The position numbers and the translations under genes are program-made. DNA of 38,038 nt, taken from a bacterium. GTDB taxonomy: Bacteria > Elusimicrobiota > Elusimicrobia > Elusimicrobiales > UBA9959. The stretch is taken from positions 1-38,038 of the forward strand of contig JAKAMO010000014.1 of assembly GCA_021812825.1 (NCBI GenBank), read 5' to 3'. Below are positions 24,954-33,470 of this stretch, piece after piece. Below the pieces are notes generated by a model. It made no database searches. It was not told the origin of the DNA and saw nothing but the letters and a program-made list of their open reading frames with translations. Numbering within the stretch: the first letter of the stretch is position 1; each line of letters opens with the position of its first letter.

Positions 24954-25837
24954 CTAAGGCGGCAGGGAAAGTCCTCTACGCGGCCTCCTCTTCGGAGTGC
25001 AACAATAACTGCGTCTTCTGCACCGACGTCTCCGGCCGCGGCCGCCGCCGGGGCGGCGGCGCCGTGGACGGGCTTCGGGCGCCCGCGAGGGGGCGCCGGC
25101 TGGTCTTCACCTCCGGAGAGCCCACGCTGAACCCGGACCTGCCGGCCCTGATAGGGGAGGCCGCGCGGCTGGGCTGCAGCGGCATCTCCGTCATAACCAA
25201 CGGCAGGATGCTGGCCTACAGGGATTACTGCTCCAAACTGCTGGCCTCGGGCGCCAGCGAGGTGATAGTCTCGCTGCACGGGGCCAGACCGGAAGTGCAT
25301 GACGCCATAACGGGGGCGGCGGGAAGCTGGGCGCAGACCGTGCGCGGCCTGTCGAACCTGCTTTCGCTGCGGCCGAAGGGCTCGCCGGTGCAGGTCTCGG
25401 TGAACGCCACGGTCAACGCGCTGAACATAGACGGCCTCGGGGAGCTGCGGGACTTCTTCCTCTCGCTGCGCGGCCTCAGGAACATCGTCTTCCACGGCCT
25501 GCTGCCGTTCGGCCGGGCGCTGAAGGACTGGAAAAAGCTCTCGGTCAGGTATTCCAGGCTGGTGGAGGAGCTGGCGCCCGCGCGCGGCCGCTGGCCGCGA
25601 AGCCTGCGCCTCTGGGACGTGCCGCTCTGCGCCGCCCTGCCGCGCGTGCCGGCGGGCGCCTGCGAGTTCGCGATGCGGCGCACCGAGATGCTGCGCCGCC
25701 GCGGCCGCTCCGTGGACGGCCACCGGGAAAAGACGGCCCTGCGCTGCTGCCGGGCCTGTTCGAAGCTGGCGGTCTGCGGCGGGGTGTACGCCAAATATCT
25801 TGAAACCTACGGGGACTCGGAATTCCATGCGCTCTAA
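24950..25837 (+). CDS. Radical SAM protein, variant SGEP motif
   Basis: This 295-residue enzyme has Cys17, Cys21 and Cys24 (CNNNCVFC). The SAM motif reads 'FTSGEPTL', with Ser replacing the first Gly of GGEP. The region between cluster and motif is short and Arg/Gly-rich. The C-terminal motif is 'CRACSKLAVC' followed by GGVYAKYLETYG. 'LLPFGRALKDWKKLS' links it to the gene at 17638-18765. The ATG overlaps the NifK-like stop (ATGA) and has GAGGAG upstream. The frame is open much further upstream, but that part is a shadow of the NifK-like gene. Confidence 0.89.
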   Translation: MTKAAGKVLYAASSSECNNNCVFCTDVSGRGRRRGGGAVDGLRAPARGRRLVFTSGEPTLNPDLPALIGEAARLGCSGISVITNGRMLAYRDYCSKLLASGASEVIVSLHGARPEVHDAITGAAGSWAQTVRGLSNLLSLRPKGSPVQVSVNATVNALNIDGLGELRDFFLSLRGLRNIVFHGLLPFGRALKDWKKLSVRYSRLVEELAPARGRWPRSLRLWDVPLCAALPRVPAGACEFAMRRTEMLRRRGRSVDGHREKTALRCCRACSKLAVCGGVYAKYLETYGDSEFHAL

Positions 25838-26741
25838 GGCTAAGAAAGGCTACGACCCCAGGGAGGACATCCCGTACGAACTGGTGAGGCTCGGCTACGC
25901 CTGCAACGAGAACTGCGTGTTCTGCAACGTGGACCGCCGGCCGGAGGAGCGGCGGCGCGACGACCGCGCGCTGCGTAACGCGATGAGGTCGGCCCTGCTG
26001 GCCGGCGTCAGGCCGGGAGCGCGCATCTCCATAAGCGGCGGGGAGCCCGGGCTCTACAAGGGCCTGCCCGCCCTGATAAAGCTTTACCGGGCGAAGAAGG
26101 CCGCGAAGGTGGACGTGCAGACCAACGCCGTCTGCTTCGCGGACCGGGCGCTGGCGGCCGCCGCGGCCAGGGCCGGGGCGACGAGCGCCTTCGTCTCGCT
26201 GCACAGCCATTCGGCGCGCGTGCACGACGGTATAACCGGAGTCCCCGGCTCCCATGCCCTCTGCCTGAAAGGGATAGACAATTTGCTGGCCTGCGGGCTC
26301 GAGGTGATACTGAACCCGGTGCTGTGCTCGCGCAACTACCGCGGCGCCGCCAGGTACATCGATTTCGTTTCCAGGCGCTTCCCGGCCGTCAGGACGGTCT
26401 CGCTGTCCGTGGTGCAGCCGCGGGGGCGCGCCAAGGCCGATCCGCGCCTGGTGCCCGATTACGCGGCGCTGTCCCCTTACGTGGAGGCGGCGCTCTCGCT
26501 GGCGGAAAAAAAGGGGCTGGTGGTCAATAATCCAGTCTGCGGCCTGCCGCTCTGCGTGGGCGGCTGGCACGAGCGCACGGAGAGGTGCGTGGAGGCGGCC
26601 CTCGGCAGGACCAGCCGCCGGTCGGACGCGGGCAAGGTGTTCCCGCCGCTCTGCTCCGGCTGCCGGGTCAGGGATTACTGCGGCGGGGTCTGGCCGGAGT
26701 ACCTCGAGATCCACGGCGTCAGCGGGCTCGGGACGTTATAA
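25827..26741 (+). CDS. Radical SAM protein with C-terminal auxiliary-cluster motif
   Basis: The 304-residue protein has Cys26, Cys30 and Cys33 (CNENCVFC), 'ISGGEPGLYKG', 'VSLHSHSARVHDGITG' and the C-terminal 'CSGCRVRDYC' followed by GGVWPEYLEIHG. I use ATG 25827, which overlaps the previous gene by 11 bases; a TTG at 25800 would be an alternative. A 'PLC' site in the second half is shared with the next radical SAM protein. Substrate unknown. Confidence 0.89.
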   Translation: MRSKAKKGYDPREDIPYELVRLGYACNENCVFCNVDRRPEERRRDDRALRNAMRSALLAGVRPGARISISGGEPGLYKGLPALIKLYRAKKAAKVDVQTNAVCFADRALAAAAARAGATSAFVSLHSHSARVHDGITGVPGSHALCLKGIDNLLACGLEVILNPVLCSRNYRGAARYIDFVSRRFPAVRTVSLSVVQPRGRAKADPRLVPDYAALSPYVEAALSLAEKKGLVVNNPVCGLPLCVGGWHERTERCVEAALGRTSRRSDAGKVFPPLCSGCRVRDYCGGVWPEYLEIHGVSGLGTL

Positions 26742-26743
26742 CT

Positions 26744-27673
26744 ATGGCGAAGCTTTATTATCTGCAGCTTACCAGGGAATGCAACCAGAACTGCCGGTTC
26801 TGCTCCAATCCCTCCAACGGCAGCGTGATAAGCGCGGAAAAGGCCGGCGCTATGATGCGCGACTACGCGAAGCGGAAGGCCTCCGGCATAATCTTCACCG
26901 GCGGCGAGCCGACGCTGCATCCCAAGCTGCCGGACTTCATAGCCTACGCGCGGACGCTCGGCATGGAGCCGCGGATAGTAACCAACGGCCAGCGCACGGC
27001 GGACTTGAAGTATTTCTCCAGGCTCTGCCGCGCCGGGCTGAGACATCTGCACGTCTCGATACATTCTCACGTGCCGGCGCTGCAGGAGCACCTTTCCAGG
27101 ACCAAGGGCTCGCTGACGAACCTCTTCAGTACCCTGGACAACGCCGCCAAGCTGGGCGTTTCGGTGAACGTGAACACCGTCATCAACCGCTACAACTCCG
27201 GCCATCTGCACCTGGCCGCGCGCTTCCTCTGCGCGAAGTACCCGTTCATCTCGCATTTCGTCTTCAACAATATGGACCCGGGCATGGAGCGCGTGGTGGA
27301 GTTCCCGGACACCATACCCACGCTGTCCGGCTTCGAGGCCTCGCTGGCCGCCGCGATGCGTTTCCTCGAGGCCGGCGGGCGGACTTTCCGCGTGGAGCGC
27401 GTGCCGCTCTGCTTCATGGCCGAGTTCGCGCACTGCTCCACGGAGACCAGGAAGATAGTGAAGGGCGAGAACCGGCTCACGTATTTCCTGGACGAGAAGG
27501 AGCTCATAGTGCAGGAGGACTGGAGCTACGGCAAGGGCGGGCGCTGCGCCGCCTGCACGCTGAAGAGGATCTGCGCCGGGCTCTATAAGAAGGACGTGTA
27601 CTACAAGTCGGAGGAGCTGTGCCCGATGTTCTCGGACCCGGCCGCTATAGCGGCCAGGATACTCGGACGCTAG
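26744..27673 (+). CDS. Radical SAM protein with C-terminal auxiliary-cluster motif
   Basis: The 309-residue protein has Cys13, Cys17 and Cys20 (CNQNCRFC), 'FTGGEPTLHPKLP', 'VTNGQRT', 'VSIHSHVPALQEHLSR' and the C-terminal 'CAACTLKRIC' followed by AGLY. The ATG lies 2 bases after the preceding stop in the context 'aactATG', without a Shine-Dalgarno sequence, a context also seen at 17638 and 27678. It directly precedes the A24 membrane protein. Confidence 0.9.
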   Translation: MAKLYYLQLTRECNQNCRFCSNPSNGSVISAEKAGAMMRDYAKRKASGIIFTGGEPTLHPKLPDFIAYARTLGMEPRIVTNGQRTADLKYFSRLCRAGLRHLHVSIHSHVPALQEHLSRTKGSLTNLFSTLDNAAKLGVSVNVNTVINRYNSGHLHLAARFLCAKYPFISHFVFNNMDPGMERVVEFPDTIPTLSGFEASLAAAMRFLEAGGRTFRVERVPLCFMAEFAHCSTETRKIVKGENRLTYFLDEKELIVQEDWSYGKGGRCAACTLKRICAGLYKKDVYYKSEELCPMFSDPAAIAARILGR

Positions 27674-27677
27674 AACT

Positions 27678-28889
27678 ATGTACCTGCCGATAGTAAGCCT
27701 GCTGCTGACGCTGTACCTGACCGTCCTGCTGCTCAGGGTGGTCAGGGAGGACGACCTTTGCGGCAAGATACGCAACAGGAGCCTGGCCCGCGGCGGGGCT
27801 GCCGTCCTGGCCGCCGCCGCGGTCATGCTGTCCGTCAGCGTGGCCGGGACCAGGTACGGGCTGCACGGCCCATTCTGGGAGCCGTTCTTCGTTTACAGGT
27901 ACTACCTGGTGCTGCTGGAGAACGCGGCCCTCGGCCTGCTGGCTGGGATAATACTTTGGAAGACCGCGGTGTGGCCGGCGGGCGACGCCAAGCTCTTCGC
28001 CCTGCTCTGCGCGGCGCTACCGATGGTCATCTCGTACGCCAGCTGGGCGCCGGTGGCGCTGGTGCTGTCGCTGCTGGTCAACATCTTCGTCCCGCCCGCG
28101 GCGGTATATTTCGCGCAGATGTCCAGGGAGCAGCTCGGCCTGCTCTTCTCGGACGGGACCATCAAAGCCTTCGGGAAGAGCTGGGCGGCCGCCCGCGCCG
28201 CCGCCGCCGGACTGGCGAGGGAGCCGGGCCGGCTGGTGACCTTCTCCTTCAGCGCTCTGCTGTTCAGCTTCGTCTCGGCCTGGAACTCGGCGCATACCGG
28301 CGGCTTCCAGGTGAACAGCAACATCCTCTTCATCCTGATGTTCGCGCTGGGCGGGCGCGTCGGCTGGCTGGCCGGTAAGGCCGGTCCGCGCGCGCTGCTC
28401 GCCGGCCTGCTGCTCCTGGCCGTCGCGTCCAGGCTTAATCCCGAGACGCTCAGCCTCGCCAGGCTGGTGCTGTACGGATTCGTGATGAGCATGGAGTTCA
28501 TGCTGTTCAGGGGCGTTTTGTACGCCGTCGCCGACCGGCACCTGGCGCTGTCCGGCACGCGCCGCGTCTGTCTCGACAGCCTAACGCCGGGCATGATAAT
28601 CTCCGAGGAATACCTGCAGCAGCTGCGCGAGGCCGAGCCGGAGCTGGCGGAGAAGTACGGCTTCGACCGGTACCGCGACGGCCTGACCGCCGAACAGCTG
28701 GAGGGCCTCAAGGAATACGTCAGGAGCAAAGCCGCCGATTCGAAGGACGACGTGGGGGTGCCGGTCTTCCACGTGCGCCCCTTCGCCTTCTGGATAGTCG
28801 CCGGCCTGGCCGTCACCGCGGCGCTGTCCGGCGGCAACGTGCTGCTGCTGGCCAAGATCGCCCTGCGGCGCCTGTGGAGCCTCATATGA
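27678..28889 (+). CDS. A24 (prepilin/preflagellin peptidase-like) membrane protein with C-terminal extension
   Basis: The 403-residue polytopic protein has about eight or nine hydrophobic segments. Two sites match aspartyl prepilin peptidases: 'EDDLCGKIRNR' after the first membrane segment (Asp25/Asp26), and 'WPAGDAKLF' (Asp103), equivalent to the GxGD motif with Pro in place of the first Gly. A family domain normally ends near 230; here there is an additional soluble section (about 295-370) and a final membrane helix. The enzyme class cleaves hydrophobic type III signal peptides in the inner membrane. Possible substrates in this cluster are the membrane-anchored HxsA, the Cys-rich protein and the protein at 12918; this is inference. 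Confidence 0.75.
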   Translation: MYLPIVSLLLTLYLTVLLLRVVREDDLCGKIRNRSLARGGAAVLAAAAVMLSVSVAGTRYGLHGPFWEPFFVYRYYLVLLENAALGLLAGIILWKTAVWPAGDAKLFALLCAALPMVISYASWAPVALVLSLLVNIFVPPAAVYFAQMSREQLGLLFSDGTIKAFGKSWAAARAAAAGLAREPGRLVTFSFSALLFSFVSAWNSAHTGGFQVNSNILFILMFALGGRVGWLAGKAGPRALLAGLLLLAVASRLNPETLSLARLVLYGFVMSMEFMLFRGVLYAVADRHLALSGTRRVCLDSLTPGMIISEEYLQQLREAEPELAEKYGFDRYRDGLTAEQLEGLKEYVRSKAADSKDDVGVPVFHVRPFAFWIVAGLAVTAALSGGNVLLLAKIALRRLWSLI

Positions 28890-29836
28890 ACGGACCCCTG
28901 AAGCGGATAGACCTTAAAGTCGCCTTCGGCTGCAACAACATGTGCGTGTTCTGCGTGCAGGGCAAGAAGCGGGAGAAGCACCAGCCCAAGGACATGGCGC
29001 AGCTGCGCAGGGAGCTGAGGCGCGGCTACGAGGACGGCGGCCGGGAGCTGGTCCTGACCGGCGGCGAGCCCACGCTGCACAAGGAATTCCTGCAGATAGT
29101 GCGCGAGGCGAAGAAGACCGGCTACCGCAACATCCAGATCCAGAGCAACGGCCGCATGTTCCGCTACCCCGAGTTCTGCCGCGAGGCGGCGGCGGCAGGG
29201 GCCACCGAGGCCTCGCCGGCCCTGCACGGGTCCAGGGCGGAGATACACGACTACCTCACCGGAGCCGGGGGCTCGTTCCGCGAGACCGTGACCGGGATAA
29301 TGAACCTGAAGAAGGCGGGGTTCCGGGTCATCACCAACACCGTGATAACCAAACCCAACACGCAGGACCTGCCGGCCATAGCCACGCTGCTGGCCAAGCT
29401 GGGCGTGGACCAGTTCCAGTTCGCCTTCGTGCACATACTCGGCAGCGCCGCCGCGAACGCCAGGTGGCTGATCCCGAAGAAGACCGTGATGGAGCCTTTC
29501 GTGAAGCGCGGCCTGGACATCGGCCTTGCCGCCGGCCTGCGCGTTATGACCGAGGCCATACCGTACTGCTTCATGGGCGGCTACGAGGACTACGTGGCCG
29601 AGACGATAATCCCGCGCACCAAGATCTTCGACGCGGGGACCGTGATAGAGGATTTCGGTAAATACAGGCTGAACGAGGGCAAGGCCAAGGGGCCGAAGTG
29701 TCCGTCCTGCGCCTTCTTCGACAGGTGCGAGGGTCCCTGGCGCGAGTACCCGGAGCTTTTCGGCTGGGGCGAGTTCGTTCCGTGCCGCCCCGCCGCCGCG
29801 GGGGCGGGGCCGAAGCGGCGGAAGAGAGCGAAATGA
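28886..29836 (+). CDS. Radical SAM protein with C-terminal auxiliary-cluster motif
   Basis: The 316-residue protein has Cys16, Cys20 and Cys23 (CNNMCVFC), 'LTGGEPTLHKEF', 'QSNGRMF' and the C-terminal 'CPSCAFFDRC' followed by EGPWREYPELFGWGEF, an ending common in MoaA-like and twitch-type radical SAM proteins. 'ALHGSRAEIHDYLTG' is the shared middle stretch. The ATG overlaps the A24 stop (ATGA) with TGGAG upstream. Substrate unknown. Confidence 0.9.
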   Translation: MNGPLKRIDLKVAFGCNNMCVFCVQGKKREKHQPKDMAQLRRELRRGYEDGGRELVLTGGEPTLHKEFLQIVREAKKTGYRNIQIQSNGRMFRYPEFCREAAAAGATEASPALHGSRAEIHDYLTGAGGSFRETVTGIMNLKKAGFRVITNTVITKPNTQDLPAIATLLAKLGVDQFQFAFVHILGSAAANARWLIPKKTVMEPFVKRGLDIGLAAGLRVMTEAIPYCFMGGYEDYVAETIIPRTKIFDAGTVIEDFGKYRLNEGKAKGPKCPSCAFFDRCEGPWREYPELFGWGEFVPCRPAAAGAGPKRRKRAK

Positions 29837-30687
29837 AGACCTCCCGCCTGGTACTTTCCTGCGGCTGCAACCAGGACTGCCTGTTCTGCGACGCCGGCGG
29901 CGTGAAGCGGAAGGACGGGGCCGCCAGGCAGGCCGCCGCCCTGGCCGCCGAGCCCGGGCCCGCGCGGGTGAACGTGACCGGCGGCGAGCCCACGCTGCAT
30001 CCCGGCCTGCCCGGCCTCGTGCGCCGGCTGAAGAAGGGCGGCAAGTACGTGGCGCTGCTGACGAACGGCCTCAGGCTGGCCTCCGCCGATTACCTGGAGG
30101 AGCTGGCCGGGGCGGGCCTGGACGAGGTCGTGCTCAGCTTCTTCGAATCGGCCCCGGAGAGATACGACGCTCTCGCCGGGGTAAAAGGCGGCTTCGCCAA
30201 AAAGGAAGCCGCGCTGAAGAACCTGCGCCGCGCCGGGATAAGGACCGCCGTCAATTTCCTGGTCTATTCCGGCAACCAGTCCTCCGCGCCTGCCCTGGTG
30301 CGCGAACTGAGGAAGAAATACGGAGTTAAGGACATCGTGCTTTCTCTGCTGGAGCCGGACTGCGCGCGCGTCCGGGCCAGGCGCTGGCTGATACCCGACG
30401 CGGCCGCCGCGCTGCGCTCGCTTTCCGCCATAGCCGGCTTCCGCCGGAAGCTGGGGCTCAGGTGCATGCTGCCTGCCGGCGGGGCGGTGCCGCTCTGCGT
30501 GGCGGAGAAGCTGGGCCTGCCCTGCCCCGCCGGGGAGGTCTCCGGGGCCGATTTCCAGCCGCGCCTGCGGGTGAAGCCCGCCGGGGTCTGCTCCGCCTGC
30601 CCGCATTCCGTCTCCTGCCCCGGCTTCGTAAAGTCTTACGCGGTGGAGATGGTTAAATTCCTGGTGGCACGGAGGCGCCGTGGCTGA
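29833..30687 (+). CDS. Radical SAM protein with C-terminal auxiliary-cluster motif
   Basis: The 284-residue protein has Cys12, Cys16 and Cys19 (CNQDCLFC, with an extra Cys10), 'VTGGEPTLHPGLP' and 'LLTNGLRL'. The usual 'HG...HD' region is replaced by 'SFFESAPERYDALAGVKGGF'. The C-terminal motif is 'CSACPHSVSC' followed by PGFVKSY. The gap between the cluster motif and GGEP is unusually short. The ATG overlaps the previous stop (ATGA), with GGAAGAG upstream. Confidence 0.89.
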   Translation: MKTSRLVLSCGCNQDCLFCDAGGVKRKDGAARQAAALAAEPGPARVNVTGGEPTLHPGLPGLVRRLKKGGKYVALLTNGLRLASADYLEELAGAGLDEVVLSFFESAPERYDALAGVKGGFAKKEAALKNLRRAGIRTAVNFLVYSGNQSSAPALVRELRKKYGVKDIVLSLLEPDCARVRARRWLIPDAAAALRSLSAIAGFRRKLGLRCMLPAGGAVPLCVAEKLGLPCPAGEVSGADFQPRLRVKPAGVCSACPHSVSCPGFVKSYAVEMVKFLVARRRRG

Positions 30688-32443
30688 AGAAGCCGTTCCC
30701 ACGGGAGGCGTTTCCGGGGAAAGCCTCAGCAGACTTTCCCTTTCCGTTTCCGACGCCTGCGACAACCGCTGCGGCTACTGCGCCTGCGGGCTGTCCGGCG
30801 CCCTGGCCCCTGCCGGCAAGGTGCTGGCCGGGCTCAAATACGGCAGGTCCATGGGCCTCGATCACGTGGAGTTCACCGGCGGGGAGCCGGCCGCGCACCC
30901 CGGCCTGCCGGGGTTCGTGGCGGCGGCCCGCGCCATGGGCTACTCCACCATAGGCTTGTCCACCAACGGCCGCGGCTTGCTGCGCCCCGGCCTGGCCGCC
31001 GGCCTCGCCTCGGCGGGGCTGGGCTACGCCATAGTCTCGGTGCCGGCCGCCGACGGGAAGACCTACGCGCGCGTCTGCGGCGTCGGGCGCGAAGCCTTCG
31101 CGGAGAACCTCGCCGGCCTGCGCGCGGCCAGAACGGCCGGCATCAGGGAAGTGGGCGCGGCCGTGCCGGTGACGCGGGTCAACGCCGCGTCGCTCGGCGC
31201 CGTCCTCTCCCTGCTCGACGGCTTCGGCCTCTCCTTCATCACGCTGGCCAGGCCGCTGGCCGGCTATCCCGGCGGCGCCGCGCCGCGCGGCCTGCTGGAC
31301 CGGAAAGGCTTCGTCTCGGCCGTTAGAGCCGTGCGCGCCCGCATGGCCGGGCTATCGACCAGGGTCCTCGTGGAGGACCTGGGCGGCGACCTGGGCTTCC
31401 TGCCGCCCGCCAGCCGCATAGACGAGCTGAGGCGCAACAGGTACCTCTACTCCGACGCCGTAGGCGGCGGACGCCTCGTGATGCCCGACGCGGTCCTCGC
31501 CGGCGAAAAGCCCTCCGCCGGCCGGGACTTCCTGGCGGCGATAGACCTGCAGTACGGGGCCAGCGATTTCACCTGCGCCTTCGACTCGCGCGTCATACGC
31601 GGCAGGCAGTACCACCGGCTGGCGCGGGAGAAGCTGGACTTCGACCCGGGGTCTCCGGTTCTGGGCAGGTTCCTCTCCGTGGTGAACAAGGACAGGACCC
31701 TGAATATCTGGGGCAGGGACAGGGCCGACAGGTTCCCGGCGCTGGGTGAGCTCCTGCGGCGCTGCCGCGGCGCCGGCTACCGGAAGATCAGGCTCTGGAC
31801 CACCGGCCTCGCGCTGGACGACGCGGCGCTCGACGGTCTGGAGAAGCTGGGCGTGACCGGGCTGGAGCTGCCGATATACGGCGCCTCCGCGAAGACGCAC
31901 GACTCGGTCACCGGCCGGCCCGGCTCCTGGCGGAAGCTGATATCGCTGATGGAGAGGCTGGCCAAGCGAGACCGCCTGGACGTCAGCTTCCACGCGGTGG
32001 CGCTGAAGAAGAACGCGCGGGAGCTGCCGGCCCTGGGCGGGCTGGTCGGCTCCTACTCCGGCGACTGGGGCCTTTCCGTCTGGCATTACTACCCGGACAA
32101 CCAGGGCCCGGGCGGGGAGAAACGGTACCTGAGCGCGCTGCCCTCATATGCCAGCCTGGTAGAGGCCTACCGCCGCTCGCGGGCTTCCGGACGCGCCCAG
32201 TTCACGCTCTTCCCGGACTGCGTGGTGGACAGGCTGCGCGGCGTGTTCCCCGGAGCTTCCAGTTTCAGGCAGGCGCCGGCCGCCAGGCTGCTGGTCTTCC
32301 GGGACGGCTTATTTTATTATAATGAGATAAATTCCTCCGCCGAGTTCGGCCGGACGAGGCCCGCCTCCTGCGGCCCCTGCCGGCGCTGCCCCGGGGTCTT
32401 CTCGGAGTACCTGGGCAGGTTCGGGTCCGGGGAAATAGGATGA
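30680..32443 (+). CDS. Tandem radical SAM protein, second half degenerate
   Basis: The 587-residue protein is about twice the length of its neighbours. The first half is a normal core: Cys27, Cys31 and Cys34 (CDNRCGYC), GGEP at 67-70, 'LSTNGRG'. The second half (about 300-520) repeats the fold pattern with 'RRCRGAGYRKIRLWTTGLAL' and 'PIYGASAKTHDSVTGRPGSW', but has no CxxxCxxC. Where GGEPT-HP would be it reads 'IWGRDRADRFP' (343-353). It ends with a contracted Cys motif 'CGPCRRC' and PGVFSEYLGRFG. It looks like a fusion of an active and a catalytically dead paralogue. The start is GTG with GGAGG upstream, overlapping the previous gene by 8 bases. Confidence 0.85.
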   Translation: MAEEAVPTGGVSGESLSRLSLSVSDACDNRCGYCACGLSGALAPAGKVLAGLKYGRSMGLDHVEFTGGEPAAHPGLPGFVAAARAMGYSTIGLSTNGRGLLRPGLAAGLASAGLGYAIVSVPAADGKTYARVCGVGREAFAENLAGLRAARTAGIREVGAAVPVTRVNAASLGAVLSLLDGFGLSFITLARPLAGYPGGAAPRGLLDRKGFVSAVRAVRARMAGLSTRVLVEDLGGDLGFLPPASRIDELRRNRYLYSDAVGGGRLVMPDAVLAGEKPSAGRDFLAAIDLQYGASDFTCAFDSRVIRGRQYHRLAREKLDFDPGSPVLGRFLSVVNKDRTLNIWGRDRADRFPALGELLRRCRGAGYRKIRLWTTGLALDDAALDGLEKLGVTGLELPIYGASAKTHDSVTGRPGSWRKLISLMERLAKRDRLDVSFHAVALKKNARELPALGGLVGSYSGDWGLSVWHYYPDNQGPGGEKRYLSALPSYASLVEAYRRSRASGRAQFTLFPDCVVDRLRGVFPGASSFRQAPAARLLVFRDGLFYYNEINSSAEFGRTRPASCGPCRRCPGVFSEYLGRFGSGEIG

Positions 32444-32447
32444 GAAC

Positions 32448-33470
32448 ATGTACCTTCTAGTCGTGACCACCTGGGCCTGCAACCTGCGCTGCACTTACTG
32501 CAAGGTCCATTTCGAGAACAAGTATATACCCGAGGACTACCTCTTCAAGGCTGTGGACCTGCTCTGCGGCTCGCAGGACAAGGAGCTGAAGATGGAGTTC
32601 TTCGGCGGCGAACCGCTGCTGCTGCCGTTCGACCTGATCCGCAGGACGATAGAGTACGGCGAGCGCAAGGCGGCCTCGCTGGGCAAGACGGTCAAGTTCA
32701 TCATGACGACGAACGCGACGCTGCTCGACGAGGCGAAGATAGCCTATTTCAAGAAGCACGACGTGCTGCTGATAGTCAGCCTGGACGGCGACCGCCGCTC
32801 GCACAACAAGAACAGGCCGCGGATGGGCTGCAAGGACGAGACCTACCCGCTGGTGGTGAAGAACCTGCCGATGATCTTCCGCAACGGCCTGGACGCCTAC
32901 TGCTACACCGTGATCACGCCCGATACCGCGCCGCGGCTGCTGGAGAGCTTCAATTCGCTGGTGGAGCTGGGCTTCAAGAAGGTCTGGATAATGGTCTCCT
33001 GCGGCCCCAAGTTCACCGACGCCAAGCTGAAGCTGCTGAGGAAGAAGCTGAAGGAGCTGGTGCCGGCGGCGGTGGCCGCGCTGAAGGACAAGGGCGTGGC
33101 GCTGCTGAACGTTAAGAACTGGCTTTCGCCGATGCCGATGAACACCGAGCTGTCGGTGAACATCGACGGCAACATCTATTCCGCCTGCCTGGCCTACCTG
33201 GTCAAGGACGACGCCGTGCGCAACCGCTACATCCTGGGCCATATCTCCGACCCGGAGCTGAGCATAGACAAGCTGCACCCGGGCCGGCTGTCCAACACGC
33301 GGGCCATGTCCATCATCTACCGCGAGAACAACATCGTGGGCAACCTCCGGAACAACGTGAAGGCCGGCCTGCTGTTCACCGAGTTCGCGGGAGAGATGCG
33401 CAAGGCCCTCGCCAAAAAGCGGCTGCTCAAGAAATACAACGAGCTTACCAGCGACATAGAGGGGCGCTGA
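32448..33470 (+). CDS. Radical SAM protein, anSME/maturase-like core without full SPASM
   Basis: The 340-residue protein has Cys11, Cys15 and Cys18 (CNLRCTYC), 'FFGGEPLLLP', 'TTNATLL' and 'VSLDGDRRSHNKNRP', the style of SPASM peptide maturases. It differs from the 'GGEPTLHP' neighbours and is closer to HxsB. 'VNIDGNIYSACLAY' resembles the entry to a SPASM domain, but the remaining ligands are missing and the C-terminus is a Lys/Arg helix. It may modify a peptide such as HxsA. The start is 4 bases after the previous stop, and its stop overlaps the next ATG (TGATG). Confidence 0.88.
   Translation: MYLLVVTTWACNLRCTYCKVHFENKYIPEDYLFKAVDLLCGSQDKELKMEFFGGEPLLLPFDLIRRTIEYGERKAASLGKTVKFIMTTNATLLDEAKIAYFKKHDVLLIVSLDGDRRSHNKNRPRMGCKDETYPLVVKNLPMIFRNGLDAYCYTVITPDTAPRLLESFNSLVELGFKKVWIMVSCGPKFTDAKLKLLRKKLKELVPAAVAALKDKGVALLNVKNWLSPMPMNTELSVNIDGNIYSACLAYLVKDDAVRNRYILGHISDPELSIDKLHPGRLSNTRAMSIIYRENNIVGNLRNNVKAGLLFTEFAGEMRKALAKKRLLKKYNELTSDIEGR

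Noticed and set aside
27902..29434. A 510-codon minus-strand frame across the A24 and radical SAM genes
   Set aside because: It spans two well-supported plus-strand genes and shows no recognisable domain.
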